NCBI RefSeq assembly: GCF_023205015.1
Contig: NZ_CP096258.1
Span: 806,001-870,000 of the forward strand
Direction of reading: 5' to 3'
Length of the DNA: 64,000 nt
Source of the DNA: Providencia rettgeri
Lineage (GTDB): Bacteria; Pseudomonadota; Gammaproteobacteria; Enterobacterales; Enterobacteriaceae
The position numbers were made by a program, and so were the translations under genes. Shown here in pieces: positions 16,649 to 25,572 of this stretch; position 1 is the first letter of the stretch, and every line of letters begins with the position of its first letter. The notes beneath the pieces are model-generated. The model did no database searches and was not told where the DNA came from. It worked only from the letters and a program-made list of their open reading frames with translations.

Positions 16649-19600
16649 ATGTGGGAAATCTATTCCATCGGGGATTCGGCTTTTTTAGAGCAGGTCCTGA
16701 ACGCTGTCGCGATGATCACTGGTACAGGCGATTTTACTTCAATGGTTCGCATTGGCTTGCTCATTGGGGTATTGATGGTCTCTGTTCAGGCCTTAATGCA
16801 AGGTGGTCGTGGGATTAACTTTCAACACGTCTTAGTCTCATGGCTAGTCTTTGCAACCATGTTTGGACCCAGTACCCGAGTGAGCATTGAGGATGCGTAC
16901 ACGGGACAAGTTCGAGTGGTTGATAATGTGCCCATCGGTGTTGCTGCCGCAGGCAGTACGATTTCGACTGTTGGCTTTCAAATCACGCGATTGTTTGAAA
17001 CGGCGTTCTCAACTCCCGCCATGACGGAATACGGCTTTGCATCCAGTTTACAGTCACTGATTAAAGTGAGAAAACAGGTGATGGATCGCTCTGGGTTGGG
17101 TGATGCAAATCGTGTCGGTGGCTCAGATATCGAACAATCGTGGTTTAACTACATCAAAGAATGCACCTTGATTGGCATCGACATAGGCCAAAAGAACCTA
17201 GATCAGGTGCTAAGTGATCCTAACCCGATGACTGCGATTAGGTTTGATTCGCGCATTTATGGCACGCGCATCATGCTAAGTGGTAGCAGTAGCGATTTGG
17301 ACTGCACCGATGCCTATAGCCAGCTGAAACTCATGACAGAATCAACCTTCATTCCAAGGCTTAAACAGGTTTTGTCAGCCTCATTGGGGACTTCGTCAGC
17401 AACGGATACTGATGACGTGATCCGAAATGCACTGAATAACCTTGGTTTGGCTTCGGTTAACACCCAAGAGTACATGACCGCGTCAGTGCTTTTGCCTATT
17501 TATGAACAAAGCGTGACGGGCAAGTATATGGATGATCAAGCTTTCACCGCAGCCGTTATGGTTAACCAAGCAATTGAGCAGCGCAATACGCAATGGGCGG
17601 CGGAGCAGACCCTGTTCCAAAGCATTGTTCGTCCGATGATGACGTTTTTTGAGGGTTTCATTTACGCCATCACCCCATTGATGGCCTTTGTGATAGCCCT
17701 TGGCCAAATCGGGATGCGAATGGCCGGGAAGTACTTGTTAATCCTGCTTTGGATTCAACTTTGGATGCCTGTCATGGCCATCATTAACCTGTATATTCAT
17801 TTAACCGTTGCAGGGAAAATGTCGGCTCTTGATGCCTTTGCAGGTACAGAAGTGCCATCTTTTGCTGGGATGATGCAGATGGATTCAGTGCTGCAAACCT
17901 GGATAGCTACTGGCGGCATGTTGGCGTCGAGTGTTCCGGCAATTTCGCTCATGCTCGTGTATGGCTCAGCAATAACCGCAACCCACTTGGCTGGACGTCT
18001 TCAAAACGGCGATGCCATTGATGAAAAGCTGGCTAGTCCAGATGTCTCAAAAAATGCCCCGGTGATGCAATCACAGTCAATGTTCCAAAATTCAGCCCTC
18101 ACTGGTTCTGCAATGACCGGTGCGTCAAACTTACTAAGCAGTTTCTCTGTCGGAAACGCAGTGGGTTCAATGGTCGGCTCTGCAAAAGAATCCATGACTC
18201 AGGCAACTCAAGCCTTTAGTCGTCAGGTTGGCAATACCATGAGTCGAACTTTTGGTGAAAAGCTAAGTTACGACAACCTTTCTTCGGTTGGACGTCAGAT
18301 CGGTTCTTCTAATTCCGCATCTAGCGCCGTTGTTAATCAGGTTACTGATGACCTGCAAACACGGTATGGTTTCGGAGACGATAAAAAAGACGCTGTACGT
18401 GGCTTGGTATCTGGCGTGTTATCGGGAGGCCTAAGGGTCGGTGGCGATGGAACTATTACAAATACCGGTGATAAAGAAGTAGCAGACAAAGGGTTCTTGG
18501 GAAGATTACTTGGTACAGGGGGGAATGACTCCCCACAAGGTAGCTTGCCTGGAGTCGATAAGCCTGAATCCTCAAGAGTGCCAAAAATATCACGGTTACG
18601 AGCTGGGTTGGATCTAGGTGGTAACTTTAGTGGCCAAGTTGAGTCATCAGAAGGCAGTTCTCGATCTACGACCGCAAATACGCTCACTGGGGAGATGCAA
18701 AGCTTGGCATCAAGTGATTCACGACGTGCTGAGTATCGCGATGCAATGGTTAAGGACCTTTCAGATTCAAGACGTTCTGGCGTTGAGATGTCCTTGTCTA
18801 ACCAAGACTATCAGTCTCTTCAGAGTTCAGCACAAGACGTTGTCACGGCATCAAACCGCTTTAGTGAGCTTGATCAGGCCAGCTACAGTCTATCAGGACA
18901 AAGAAATACTGATGGTGCGACGTTAACCCGATTAGCGGCGGATAATCCTGAAGTCATGGATTATTTAGGTCGCTATATGAACCAGCATGTTGAAGCCGGT
19001 AACCGATTACGTGAAAACCTTCCAATGTATCAGCGCTTGTTACCTGATGATAATCAGGCGTATGTGGCCGCAGCTATGGAGTCTTTAACCTATAGCAATT
19101 CTTCAACGCCCGCTGAACGGGACAATGATTATCAAGCAGCAATGACTGTTATGGCCATGGCTACCGGAGCCGATTTACGATCAATTCAGCCGCGCTCAAA
19201 TGAAGGCTTGTCATCAACTGCACCTACTTTTGGTGGTACTCAAAGCCAAGTTGAATCGGGTGTATTGGGCGGCTACGAGGATGCAGCAACAGTTCAAACT
19301 CAGTTCAACGCAGCTCAATCGGCTTACCAAACCAATCTGTCTGGTATAGATGGACAGTTGAATGCGCATCAGCAGCAAGCTCAGCAGGCCGTAGCTACTG
19401 ACACAAGTACCTATCAATCTGGACTAAACAGTGAAGCTGGATCTCAGTGGCGATCACGCATTATGGCTGATGATAGCGGAGTTTCTGGTGCTGAAATGTT
19501 CTTCAACAGCGCCAGTGCTATTGGTGATTTCAGTGGCAAGCATACTGATGCAGCACTGCATACCTTGAATCACTTTGGCGAAGACTATGAGAGTTACAAA

Positions 19601-20218
19601 GAACAAGCGCTTGAAGATCCTGGCTCACGAGGTTTCTTGCACAACGCTACGGTGGCCAGCAAATCAACCTGGGATGGCTTAAAAGCCGCCGTTGATGCAG
19701 GAACCTCTTTGGAAAACCCATTGACGGCGTTTAATGATGCATACAGTGGATCGAGTTCGCAGTATGCTTCCGAAGTAAACTGGGGCACTAAGTCTGAAGC
19801 CATGTTGGCGGGGGCATTCGGTGCGGCAGTTAACAATCGATATGGTGAGTTCCTAGAGCAGTATGCTGATGATTTTAAAAAGGAAGCATACAGCGAAGGG
19901 CAGAGAATGGGATTGACCCCGATTCAAAGTCAAGTGTTCGCTCAAGCTTTCAATGAAGGTTTGGCGGGGCGCGTATTCAACTCTGAAGACTCATCGAGTT
20001 GGTCGCCTGAAATGCTTGGCCTAAGGGAGCAAATGCTAAATGAGTATCGTCAAAAGGATGAGAGTGGCGCTTACATCCCTGACAGTGTGTCTGAAGAAGA
20101 TAAAGCATTTGTGGATAAGCAGATAGCGGTGATCTCAAATGCATCCCTTGCGGGAGATTATGCTCAGAACAACTTGATCGATATTAGGGCATATAACCAG
20201 GCATCAGGAAATAAATAA
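16649..20218 (+). CDS. traG: Conjugative transfer mating-pair stabilisation protein TraG
   Basis: A 1189-residue inner-membrane protein of the expected length for SXT/R391 TraG. The N-terminal half has membrane segments near residues 25-75 and several between about 330 and 450; the C-terminal part (from about 470) is a long Gln/Ser/Ala-rich periplasmic or transferred domain. F-type TraG stabilises mating pairs and is required for pilus assembly. In SXT/R391 elements, TraG in the donor is recognised by the entry-exclusion protein Eex of the recipient. It is intact, so the mer operon lies after it without disrupting it. Confidence 0.93.
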   Translation: MWEIYSIGDSAFLEQVLNAVAMITGTGDFTSMVRIGLLIGVLMVSVQALMQGGRGINFQHVLVSWLVFATMFGPSTRVSIEDAYTGQVRVVDNVPIGVAAAGSTISTVGFQITRLFETAFSTPAMTEYGFASSLQSLIKVRKQVMDRSGLGDANRVGGSDIEQSWFNYIKECTLIGIDIGQKNLDQVLSDPNPMTAIRFDSRIYGTRIMLSGSSSDLDCTDAYSQLKLMTESTFIPRLKQVLSASLGTSSATDTDDVIRNALNNLGLASVNTQEYMTASVLLPIYEQSVTGKYMDDQAFTAAVMVNQAIEQRNTQWAAEQTLFQSIVRPMMTFFEGFIYAITPLMAFVIALGQIGMRMAGKYLLILLWIQLWMPVMAIINLYIHLTVAGKMSALDAFAGTEVPSFAGMMQMDSVLQTWIATGGMLASSVPAISLMLVYGSAITATHLAGRLQNGDAIDEKLASPDVSKNAPVMQSQSMFQNSALTGSAMTGASNLLSSFSVGNAVGSMVGSAKESMTQATQAFSRQVGNTMSRTFGEKLSYDNLSSVGRQIGSSNSASSAVVNQVTDDLQTRYGFGDDKKDAVRGLVSGVLSGGLRVGGDGTITNTGDKEVADKGFLGRLLGTGGNDSPQGSLPGVDKPESSRVPKISRLRAGLDLGGNFSGQVESSEGSSRSTTANTLTGEMQSLASSDSRRAEYRDAMVKDLSDSRRSGVEMSLSNQDYQSLQSSAQDVVTASNRFSELDQASYSLSGQRNTDGATLTRLAADNPEVMDYLGRYMNQHVEAGNRLRENLPMYQRLLPDDNQAYVAAAMESLTYSNSSTPAERDNDYQAAMTVMAMATGADLRSIQPRSNEGLSSTAPTFGGTQSQVESGVLGGYEDAATVQTQFNAAQSAYQTNLSGIDGQLNAHQQQAQQAVATDTSTYQSGLNSEAGSQWRSRIMADDSGVSGAEMFFNSASAIGDFSGKHTDAALHTLNHFGEDYESYKEQALEDPGSRGFLHNATVASKSTWDGLKAAVDAGTSLENPLTAFNDAYSGSSSQYASEVNWGTKSEAMLAGAFGAAVNNRYGEFLEQYADDFKKEAYSEGQRMGLTPIQSQVFAQAFNEGLAGRVFNSEDSSSWSPEMLGLREQMLNEYRQKDESGAYIPDSVSEEDKAFVDKQIAVISNASLAGDYAQNNLIDIRAYNQASGNK

Positions 20219-20276
20219 AACAAGGAGTAGAAGCTCAAGGCTAACGAAGTTTTATGGCTTAATTACGTAGATAGGG

Positions 20277-20312
20277 ATATATTTCTCCGTACTTAGATAC
20301 GGAGAAATATAT
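20277..20312 (+). promoter_or_regulatory. Perfect dyad with a MerR operator core just before merR
   Basis: Two perfect 15-bp arms (20277-20291 and 20298-20312) around a 6-nt centre. The core is CCGTA-N6-TACGG, the same half-sites and spacing as the merT operator. It ends 3 nt before the merR ATG. Likely a MerR binding site for autoregulation; as RNA it would also form a strong hairpin. Confidence 0.65.
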
Positions 20313-20315
20313 CAC

Positions 20316-20705
20316 ATGTACACAATTGGAAAATTAGCCGAACAAGCTAGTATCAATGTTGAGACTGTTCGTTATTACGAACGACGTGGTCTTATAGAAA
20401 AACCTGAAAAACCGCATCTAGGCTACCGACTTTATCCTTTGGCAACATTAAACCGAATAAAATTCATTAAACGTTCCCAAGATCTTGGGTTCACTTTGGA
20501 AGAAATCTCCAATTTACTCAGCCTTAATGACACTCCCTGTATAGAAGTGCAAGAAATGACTTTACACAAGCTTGCAAGTGTGAAAGTCAAAATAGCAGGT
20601 CTTCGCCGCTTAGAAACCGTTCTCACAGAATTATTGAATGAGTGTAATTCTAATACTAACCAATCCCACTGTCCCATTATTGATTCCCTACTTCCTGAAG
20701 ATTAA
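20316..20705 (+). CDS. merR: Mercury-responsive transcription regulator MerR
   Basis: A 129-residue MerR-family regulator. The N-terminal HTH (IGKLAEQASINVETVRYYE) is typical. The three Hg-binding cysteines are Cys75, Cys110 and Cys119, with the same 35- and 9-residue spacings as in Tn501 MerR (82/117/126), which identifies it as a true mercury sensor. It bends the merT promoter to switch the operon on when Hg(II) is bound. Here it lies in the same direction as merTPCA, not divergent as in Tn21/Tn501, and has its own operator-like dyad. Confidence 0.95.
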   Translation: MYTIGKLAEQASINVETVRYYERRGLIEKPEKPHLGYRLYPLATLNRIKFIKRSQDLGFTLEEISNLLSLNDTPCIEVQEMTLHKLASVKVKIAGLRRLETVLTELLNECNSNTNQSHCPIIDSLLPED

Positions 20706-20724
20706 TAATGATTCAAATTTTATC

Positions 20725-20756
20725 TTGACTCCGTAGTTGGGTACGGGGTTTAAACT
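20725..20756 (+). promoter_or_regulatory. mer operator/promoter for merTPCA
   Basis: TTGACT (20725-20730) as -35, then the dyad CCGTA (20731-20735) and TACGG (20742-20746), then a -10 near 20750-20756 (TTAAAC or TAAACT). The 19-20 bp spacer with MerR bound inside it is the classical mer promoter layout. Confidence 0.9.
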
Positions 20757-20789
20757 TGTTTTACTAAAGTACGATAAGTAGAGTGAGTT

Positions 20790-21137
20790 ATGTCAAAAAG
20801 TAATCCCAACTTTCCAATCATCGGCGGTGTTATTGCCGCTATTGGCGCTGGTCTTTGCTGCGCTGGTCCTTTCGTCTTGTTGCTGCTAGGCGTGAGTGGC
20901 TCCTGGATTGGTAATTTAACCTTGTTAGAACCTTATCGTCCCATTTTTATCCTGCTGGTTTTAGCCTTATTTGGCTTCGCAGGCTGGAAGGTCTATCGCC
21001 CCGTCGAGGACTGTGAGCCAGGCACCGCCTGTGCAGTTCCTCAAGTGCGAAAACGTCGGCAGGTGATCTTTTGGTTAACGGCACTGACTGCGTTGGTTTT
21101 AGTCACCAGTAATTATTGGATTGTCTGGTTCGCCTGA
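20790..21137 (+). CDS. merT: Mercuric ion transporter MerT
   Basis: A 115-residue inner-membrane protein with three membrane segments. It has the vicinal cysteine pair in the first helix (GLCCAGPF) and a second cysteine pair in the cytoplasmic loop (CEPGTACAVP). It takes Hg(II) from MerP and passes it into the cytoplasm to MerA. It is the first structural gene after the mer promoter and is followed by merP. Confidence 0.95.
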   Translation: MSKSNPNFPIIGGVIAAIGAGLCCAGPFVLLLLGVSGSWIGNLTLLEPYRPIFILLVLALFGFAGWKVYRPVEDCEPGTACAVPQVRKRRQVIFWLTALTALVLVTSNYWIVWFA

Positions 21138-21178
21138 TGACGATTTCTAACCTTTTATTTTGATTAAATCTTTATGGC

Positions 21179-21472
21179 TTGCTCTTGGAGAAAATTATGA
21201 AAACACTCGCCCTAATGTCCCTGTTCGTACTGACCAGCCTGAACGCTTTAGCTGCCCCGAAAACAGTTACTTTGGAAGTCCCAACCATGAACTGTGTGAC
21301 CTGTCCCTTTACCGTGGAAAAAGCCTTACAAAAAGTCGATGGCGTCAGTAAAGCCGAAGTGACCTTTAAGACCAAACTGGCGGTGGTCACCTTCGACGAC
21401 GAAAAAACCACGGTAAAAGCACTGACCGAAGCCACCGCTAACGCGGGTTATCCGTCAACGCTCAAGGAGTAA
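21179..21472 (+). CDS. merP: Periplasmic mercury-binding protein MerP
   Basis: The 97-residue reading frame starting at 21197 in the mRNA context GGAGAAAATTATG corresponds to a protein beginning MKTLALMS; the frame is open from 21179. A signal peptide (LTSLNALAAP) is followed by a heavy-metal-associated domain with the PTMNCVTCPF metal site (two cysteines, CxxC). MerP scavenges Hg(II) in the periplasm and hands it to MerT. The start at 21197 is preferred because of the nearby GGAG. Confidence 0.92.
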   Translation: MLLEKIMKTLALMSLFVLTSLNALAAPKTVTLEVPTMNCVTCPFTVEKALQKVDGVSKAEVTFKTKLAVVTFDDEKTTVKALTEATANAGYPSTLKE

Positions 21473-21481
21473 AGCATAGAA

Positions 21482-21895
21482 ATGCTAATACGGTTACTGA
21501 CCCGGTTCGGCGATAAGATTAGCTCATTGGGCGCGCTGGTTTCTGCTATGGGATGCGCCATGTGTTTCCCGGCCATTGCCAGTCTGGGCGCTGCGGTAGG
21601 ACTGGGTTTTCTCAGCCAATGGGAAGGTCTGCTTGTTAGCACGCTATTACCCCTGTTTGCCTGGATTGCCTTGGTACTCAACGGACTTGGCTGGTTCAGC
21701 CACCGGCAATGGCACCGTAGTGCGCTGGGTGTGGCCGGCCCCATTTTATTGCTGTTATCGCTCTATCCGTTTTTCCAGTACGGCTGGAGCAGCTATGTCA
21801 CCTATTCAGCATTAGGCCTGATGGTTGCCGTATCGCTTTGGGATATTTTTTCACCGGCGAATAAACGCTGTGATGATGACAGCTGTGCTGTTTAA
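21482..21895 (+). CDS. merC: Mercuric transport protein MerC
   Basis: A 137-residue inner-membrane protein with four hydrophobic segments. The typical pair of cysteines in the first helix (MGCAMCFP) and cysteines near the C-terminus (KRCDDDSCAV) fit MerC, an alternative Hg(II) importer to MerT. It starts 10 nt after merP and precedes merA, the order seen in Tn21-like operons. Confidence 0.92.
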   Translation: MLIRLLTRFGDKISSLGALVSAMGCAMCFPAIASLGAAVGLGFLSQWEGLLVSTLLPLFAWIALVLNGLGWFSHRQWHRSALGVAGPILLLLSLYPFFQYGWSSYVTYSALGLMVAVSLWDIFSPANKRCDDDSCAV

Positions 21896-21932
21896 CACGA
21901 CGCAATGCCTGACTACTATTTGAGGAAAACGA

Positions 21933-23606
21933 ATGATCTTACTATCGATAGAAGGGATGACCTGTCCAAGTTGCGTCGCCCACGTTAAAGAAGCACTCGA
22001 TGCGATCGAAGGCGTTAATAAGGTTGAAATATCTTATGAAAACGCCAGAGCAACGATCACCACGAACGGTGGGGTCAGCGTAACCGTTCTCATTGGAGCA
22101 ATAGAAGCTCTCGGTTATATCGCAAAAGAATCCACTGGCACTGCAAAAGAAATTACTTCACCGAACGACTGCTGTGACAACGAAAATGCAAGCAACACTG
22201 AAAGCAACCAAACTCAACACGTGGCGATTATCGGTACGGGTTCCGGCGCTTTTGCCTGCGCTATTAAAGCCGCTGAAGGTGGTGCCAAGGTCACTCTTAT
22301 TGAGGGAGCCGATGTGATTGGCGGCTGTTGCGTGAATGTCGGCTGCGTACCCTCAAAAATTCTAATCCGCGCCGCTCAATTGGCTCAGCAGCAACGCAAT
22401 AATCCCTTTACCGGACTGGAAAATCATGCGCCCCAATTGAGTCGAGCCTTGTTGACTCAGCAGCAGACCGCTCGGGTCGAAGAGCTGCGCGCGGCAAAGT
22501 ACCAGAATATTCTGGAGACAAATCCTGCGCTTAGTTTACTTAAAGGTTGGGCGCAATTTAAAAATGCCAACACCCTGATAGTCAGAAAAAATGATGGAAC
22601 CGAGCAGGCAGTTCACGCCGATAAAATCCTGATCGCTACCGGCTCCACGCCAACCATTCCTCCTATTGATGGTTTAACTGAAACACCTTATTGGACCTCT
22701 ACCGAAGCGCTGTTTGCTCAGGAATTGCCGCAGCACCTGGTCGTGATTGGTTCGTCGGTTGTAGCGCTGGAAATTGCCCAGGCTTATCGCCGTTTAGGCA
22801 GTGAAGTCACCATATTAGCAAGACATACATTGCTTTATCGGGAAGATCCCTTGCTCGGTGAAAAACTCACCGGATGTTTTGAAAAAGAAGGCATTCGAGT
22901 ATTAAACAGTACGCAAGCTACCAAGGTGACCCACGATGGAAGCCAATTTACATTGGAAACTAACGCGGGCGATCTACGCTGCGATCGTTTGCTGGTAAGC
23001 ACCGGGCGACACGCCAATACTTGCCAACTCAATCTGGGCGCGGTGGGTGTTACGACCAACAAAAAGGGCGAAATCGTTGTTAACGAACGCATGGAAACCA
23101 ATGTTCCCGGTATTTACGCCGCCGGAGACTGCTGCAACATGCCGCAATTCGTCTATGTCGCCGCGGCCGCCGGTAGCCGTTCCGGCATCAACATGACGGG
23201 CGGATACGCCAAACTGGATCTATCCACCATGCCAGCAGTGATTTTTACCGATCCCCAGGTGGCAACTGTTGGGCTCACGGAAGAGCAAGCCAACGCACAA
23301 GACATTGAAACCGACAGTCGTGTATTGGAGATGGAGAACGTGCCGCGCGCACTGGCGAATTTCGAGACCGATGGTTTTATCAAATTGGTGACGGAAAAAG
23401 CCACTGGCCGCCTGATCGGGGCGCAGATTCTGGCGCATGAAGGTGGAGAACTGATCCAGAGTGCGGCGCTGGCGATCCGCAACCGTATGACGGTGACGGA
23501 ATTAGCCGACCAGCTTTTCCCTTACCTGACTATGGTGGAGGGTTTGAAGCTCTGCGCCCAAACCTTTAACAAGGATGTCAAAGAACTGTCCTGTTGTGCT
23601 GGGTAA
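21933..23606 (+). CDS. merA: Mercuric reductase MerA
   Basis: A 557-residue FAD-dependent enzyme that reduces Hg(II) to volatile Hg(0) with NADPH. The N-terminal heavy-metal domain has GMTCPSCVAH; the pyridine nucleotide-disulfide core has the redox-active GGCCVNVGCVPSK; the C-terminus ends with the vicinal pair in LSCCAG that delivers Hg(II) to the active site. All catalytic cysteines are present, so the gene should be functional. No merB (organomercurial lyase) or merD was found; resistance should be narrow-spectrum. Confidence 0.96.
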   Translation: MILLSIEGMTCPSCVAHVKEALDAIEGVNKVEISYENARATITTNGGVSVTVLIGAIEALGYIAKESTGTAKEITSPNDCCDNENASNTESNQTQHVAIIGTGSGAFACAIKAAEGGAKVTLIEGADVIGGCCVNVGCVPSKILIRAAQLAQQQRNNPFTGLENHAPQLSRALLTQQQTARVEELRAAKYQNILETNPALSLLKGWAQFKNANTLIVRKNDGTEQAVHADKILIATGSTPTIPPIDGLTETPYWTSTEALFAQELPQHLVVIGSSVVALEIAQAYRRLGSEVTILARHTLLYREDPLLGEKLTGCFEKEGIRVLNSTQATKVTHDGSQFTLETNAGDLRCDRLLVSTGRHANTCQLNLGAVGVTTNKKGEIVVNERMETNVPGIYAAGDCCNMPQFVYVAAAAGSRSGINMTGGYAKLDLSTMPAVIFTDPQVATVGLTEEQANAQDIETDSRVLEMENVPRALANFETDGFIKLVTEKATGRLIGAQILAHEGGELIQSAALAIRNRMTVTELADQLFPYLTMVEGLKLCAQTFNKDVKELSCCAG

Positions 23607-23640
23607 CGAACTTGAGTTGATCCGTATTCATTGATGGAAA

Positions 23641-23692
23641 TGGCATTTTTCATTCGTAGTACGAAAGTGCCAATCAATTTTTTGAGTATAAG
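23641..23692 (+). terminator. Probable terminator of the mer operon
   Basis: TGGCATTTTTC pairs imperfectly with GAAAGTGCCA across a CGTAGTACG centre, followed by AATCAATTTTTT. It lies between merA and the convergent eex-like gene. Confidence 0.6.
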
Positions 23693-23711
23693 TAAAAAAG
23701 CAGTCAATTTA

Positions 23712-24143
23712 CTATGACCTTGTTTTTTTAGGGAGGATAGATGAGCGACCATCTGCAAATTCGTTTACCCAGTACCAATATTTTTTTTCGCTCAGGCTTA
23801 GTTCTCGACCGGTATCTTTCAGTTGTCTTTGAAATAAATGGATTAGTCCGCTTAAGCCTAAGAAGGCTAAACCGACACATAAAATTGTCCAACTCGCTTG
23901 CCAATATGCGATTGCTAAAAACATAGTGGTGATGGTTATAAGGCCGATAGGACTAGCAATTGCTTTGAATCCCAAGTAGCTGAAAAAAACGATGGTGCAA
24001 ATCAGAAATGGCAAAGCCGCTAACTTGGCAGATGCCGTTAATATTTCTGAGGGAAAAAAATGAGCCGCAGCCAAAGTCGCCAGAAAAAGCCCCAGTGATA
24101 TAAACCAGCAGCGTGCTGGTAAAGATTTAAGTAATTTTATCAT
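23712..24143 (-). CDS. eex: Probable entry exclusion protein Eex
   Basis: With the ATG at 24143 (GAGAG ribosome site upstream) the protein has 143 residues; an earlier GTG at 24162 would add 7. About four hydrophobic segments (roughly residues 8-105) are followed by a charged, presumably cytoplasmic tail. Size, topology and position between traG and the regulatory genes fit Eex of SXT/R391 ICEs, which blocks redundant transfer by recognising the donor TraG. The group (S or R) cannot be decided without alignment. The identification rests on context more than on motifs. Confidence 0.6.
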   Translation of the reverse strand: MIKLLKSLPARCWFISLGLFLATLAAAHFFPSEILTASAKLAALPFLICTIVFFSYLGFKAIASPIGLITITTMFLAIAYWQASWTILCVGLAFLGLSGLIHLFQRQLKDTGRELSLSEKKYWYWVNEFADGRSSILPKKTRS

Positions 24144-24158
24144 CTTAGTACTCTCAAA

Positions 24159-24175
24159 GTGCACGGGCGGTGCAC
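24159..24175. repeat. Inverted repeat upstream of eex
   Basis: GTGCAC-GGGCG-GTGCAC: each GTGCAC is itself palindromic, so the two copies are both direct and inverted repeats. A possible operator for eex. Confidence 0.4.
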
Positions 24176-24197
24176 AATCAAATCATGCATCAGCATT

Positions 24198-24731
24198 TTA
24201 GTTCTCAAAAAGTGCTCTAGTGGTTTGCTCGGCCATAATCTCGCACACAGGACATTTAAGCTGAATGCGCTGTTGAGATACCGTCAAATACAGACTGCCG
24301 CATCGACACCGGTGTAAGGATGCTAGCTGTGATCTTAAATCACGAGCTAGAACCCAACCTTCATTGATGGTCAGTTTTTTCCAGGGGATCTCAGCTGGAA
24401 GATCTGCTTCTTTTCTTGCAACCAAATACGCATCGTAAGCCTTCATCAAAGCATCGATATTTAATTGCTTGTAGACATTATCACCACCAATATTGACATA
24501 AAGCGCCATAAGCAGGGAGCCTTCAACTAATGCTCTTCTGCTTTTGACGATGGCATCAGATTCTGGCAATTGACCAGGACAAGGTGACTTGCCAGTCACT
24601 TCTTTGTGCAGCCTTCTGATAATGTGGATTGGCAAACCTGTATCGAGCGCGATAATGGTTGTTCGAAATCCGTATTTAATAAGCAGCGAGGCTCGGGTAA
24701 ACAGCTCACTTTTGGACAGGTTATCAATCAT
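24198..24731 (-). CDS. setC: FlhC-like ICE transfer activator SetC
   Basis: A 177-residue protein of FlhC type. The N-terminal helical region resembles FlhC, and the C-terminal zinc site is visible as two cysteine pairs (HRCRCGS and KCPVCEIM). SetC with SetD forms the master activator of SXT/R391 excision and transfer genes. Its start overlaps the end of setD by 4 nt (ATGA type), so both are made as a pair. Expression is normally held off by SetR and released by DNA damage. Confidence 0.93.
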   Translation of the reverse strand: MIDNLSKSELFTRASLLIKYGFRTTIIALDTGLPIHIIRRLHKEVTGKSPCPGQLPESDAIVKSRRALVEGSLLMALYVNIGGDNVYKQLNIDALMKAYDAYLVARKEADLPAEIPWKKLTINEGWVLARDLRSQLASLHRCRCGSLYLTVSQQRIQLKCPVCEIMAEQTTRALFEN

Positions 24732-25027
24732 GCATCCCCCTTGTTGTTTAGGGTTGATAATAAATAAGCGATTCTTGGGATACCTGTGCCTTTGCTCTTC
24801 ACCATCTCAATCAGTTGGCTTTGGTTACCCCTTGGTTGAAACAGCATGAATGATGAGGTCGCCACTCGTTGCAGGTCGTCAACACCAGCATTAATCAGAG
24901 CATCAACCACATCGCGTGTAAGTCCAAAGCGCAAGACAGCCTCTTGCGGATCAATGCGCGCCAATTCCCGTGCTGCGTGCAGGTACGCCAAGTTTAATTG
25001 ATAGAAGTCTTGTTGATTGGTTGTCAT
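24728..25027 (-). CDS. setD: FlhD-like ICE transfer activator SetD
   Basis: A 99-residue FlhD-type helical protein (LNLAYLHAARELARIDPQE resembles the FlhD N-terminus). It partners SetC as a heteromeric activator of ICE transfer promoters. It overlaps setC at its end and the transglycosylase gene at its start by 4 nt, so setD, setC and the preceding gene are one operon running away from setR. Confidence 0.92.
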   Translation of the reverse strand: MTTNQQDFYQLNLAYLHAARELARIDPQEAVLRFGLTRDVVDALINAGVDDLQRVATSSFMLFQPRGNQSQLIEMVKSKGTGIPRIAYLLSTLNNKGDA

Positions 25028-25572
25028 TGACGGACCTCCAGTTCATGTAAAATATTGCGATAAATAGAAAGCACTCTTTGCCCATACCAGCGTGCACGCT
25101 CTTCGTTCCAACTGTGATAGCGGCCTATGCCAAGCTCTAAATCGTTAGGTGAAGACTTGATTGCTTCGGCCAAAATACTGGAGCCGACGGTAAGGTTGGT
25201 GATGGGGTCTAGCAGTTCCGCCGCTGAGCTCACCCGATGCCCATGCCAATGCAAATTGATTTGCATTAGGCCAATATCGAGCTGGTATTTTTCACTCTCT
25301 TGCAGTGCTTGGTTTAACAGTTGCTCCGCTTCTGTCTTAGATTTGGCGTAGGTTGCATTTGAACCATTGCGAATTGCGTATGGCCATGGACTGGTCATGT
25401 TAAGACCTCGATGTGAGGCCGACTCAGCCAAGGCAACGGCGTAGAGCATGACTGGATCAATACCAACACTTTGTGCTGCTTTTTCCCACTGATAGCCCGG
25501 AAACGCATAGACTGAAGTGCTTGCGGACATGGCTATCACTAGGGCAATGGTTTTTGCTTTAATCGTTTTCAT
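25024..25572 (-). CDS. Conjugation-linked lytic transglycosylase
   Basis: A 182-residue secreted SLT-family enzyme. Signal peptide residues 1-23 (cleavage after VYA). The catalytic Glu is in ALAESASH (about residue 50), followed by the conserved IGLMQINLHWH and GIGRYHSW elements. It probably opens the peptidoglycan for the transfer apparatus, like VirB1-type proteins. It overlaps both neighbours by a few bases in the SetR-controlled operon. Confidence 0.88.
   Translation of the reverse strand: MKTIKAKTIALVIAMSASTSVYAFPGYQWEKAAQSVGIDPVMLYAVALAESASHRGLNMTSPWPYAIRNGSNATYAKSKTEAEQLLNQALQESEKYQLDIGLMQINLHWHGHRVSSAAELLDPITNLTVGSSILAEAIKSSPNDLELGIGRYHSWNEERARWYGQRVLSIYRNILHELEVRQ

Noticed and set aside
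18337..18687. 116-codon antisense ORF in traG
   Set aside because: Antisense to a low-complexity Ser/Gly-rich part of TraG; Pro/Ser-rich translation without structure.
25024..25572. Phage endolysin within a prophage
   Set aside because: The neighbours are ICE control genes (setC, setD, setR) and the protein has a signal peptide and SLT motifs of conjugation-type transglycosylases.
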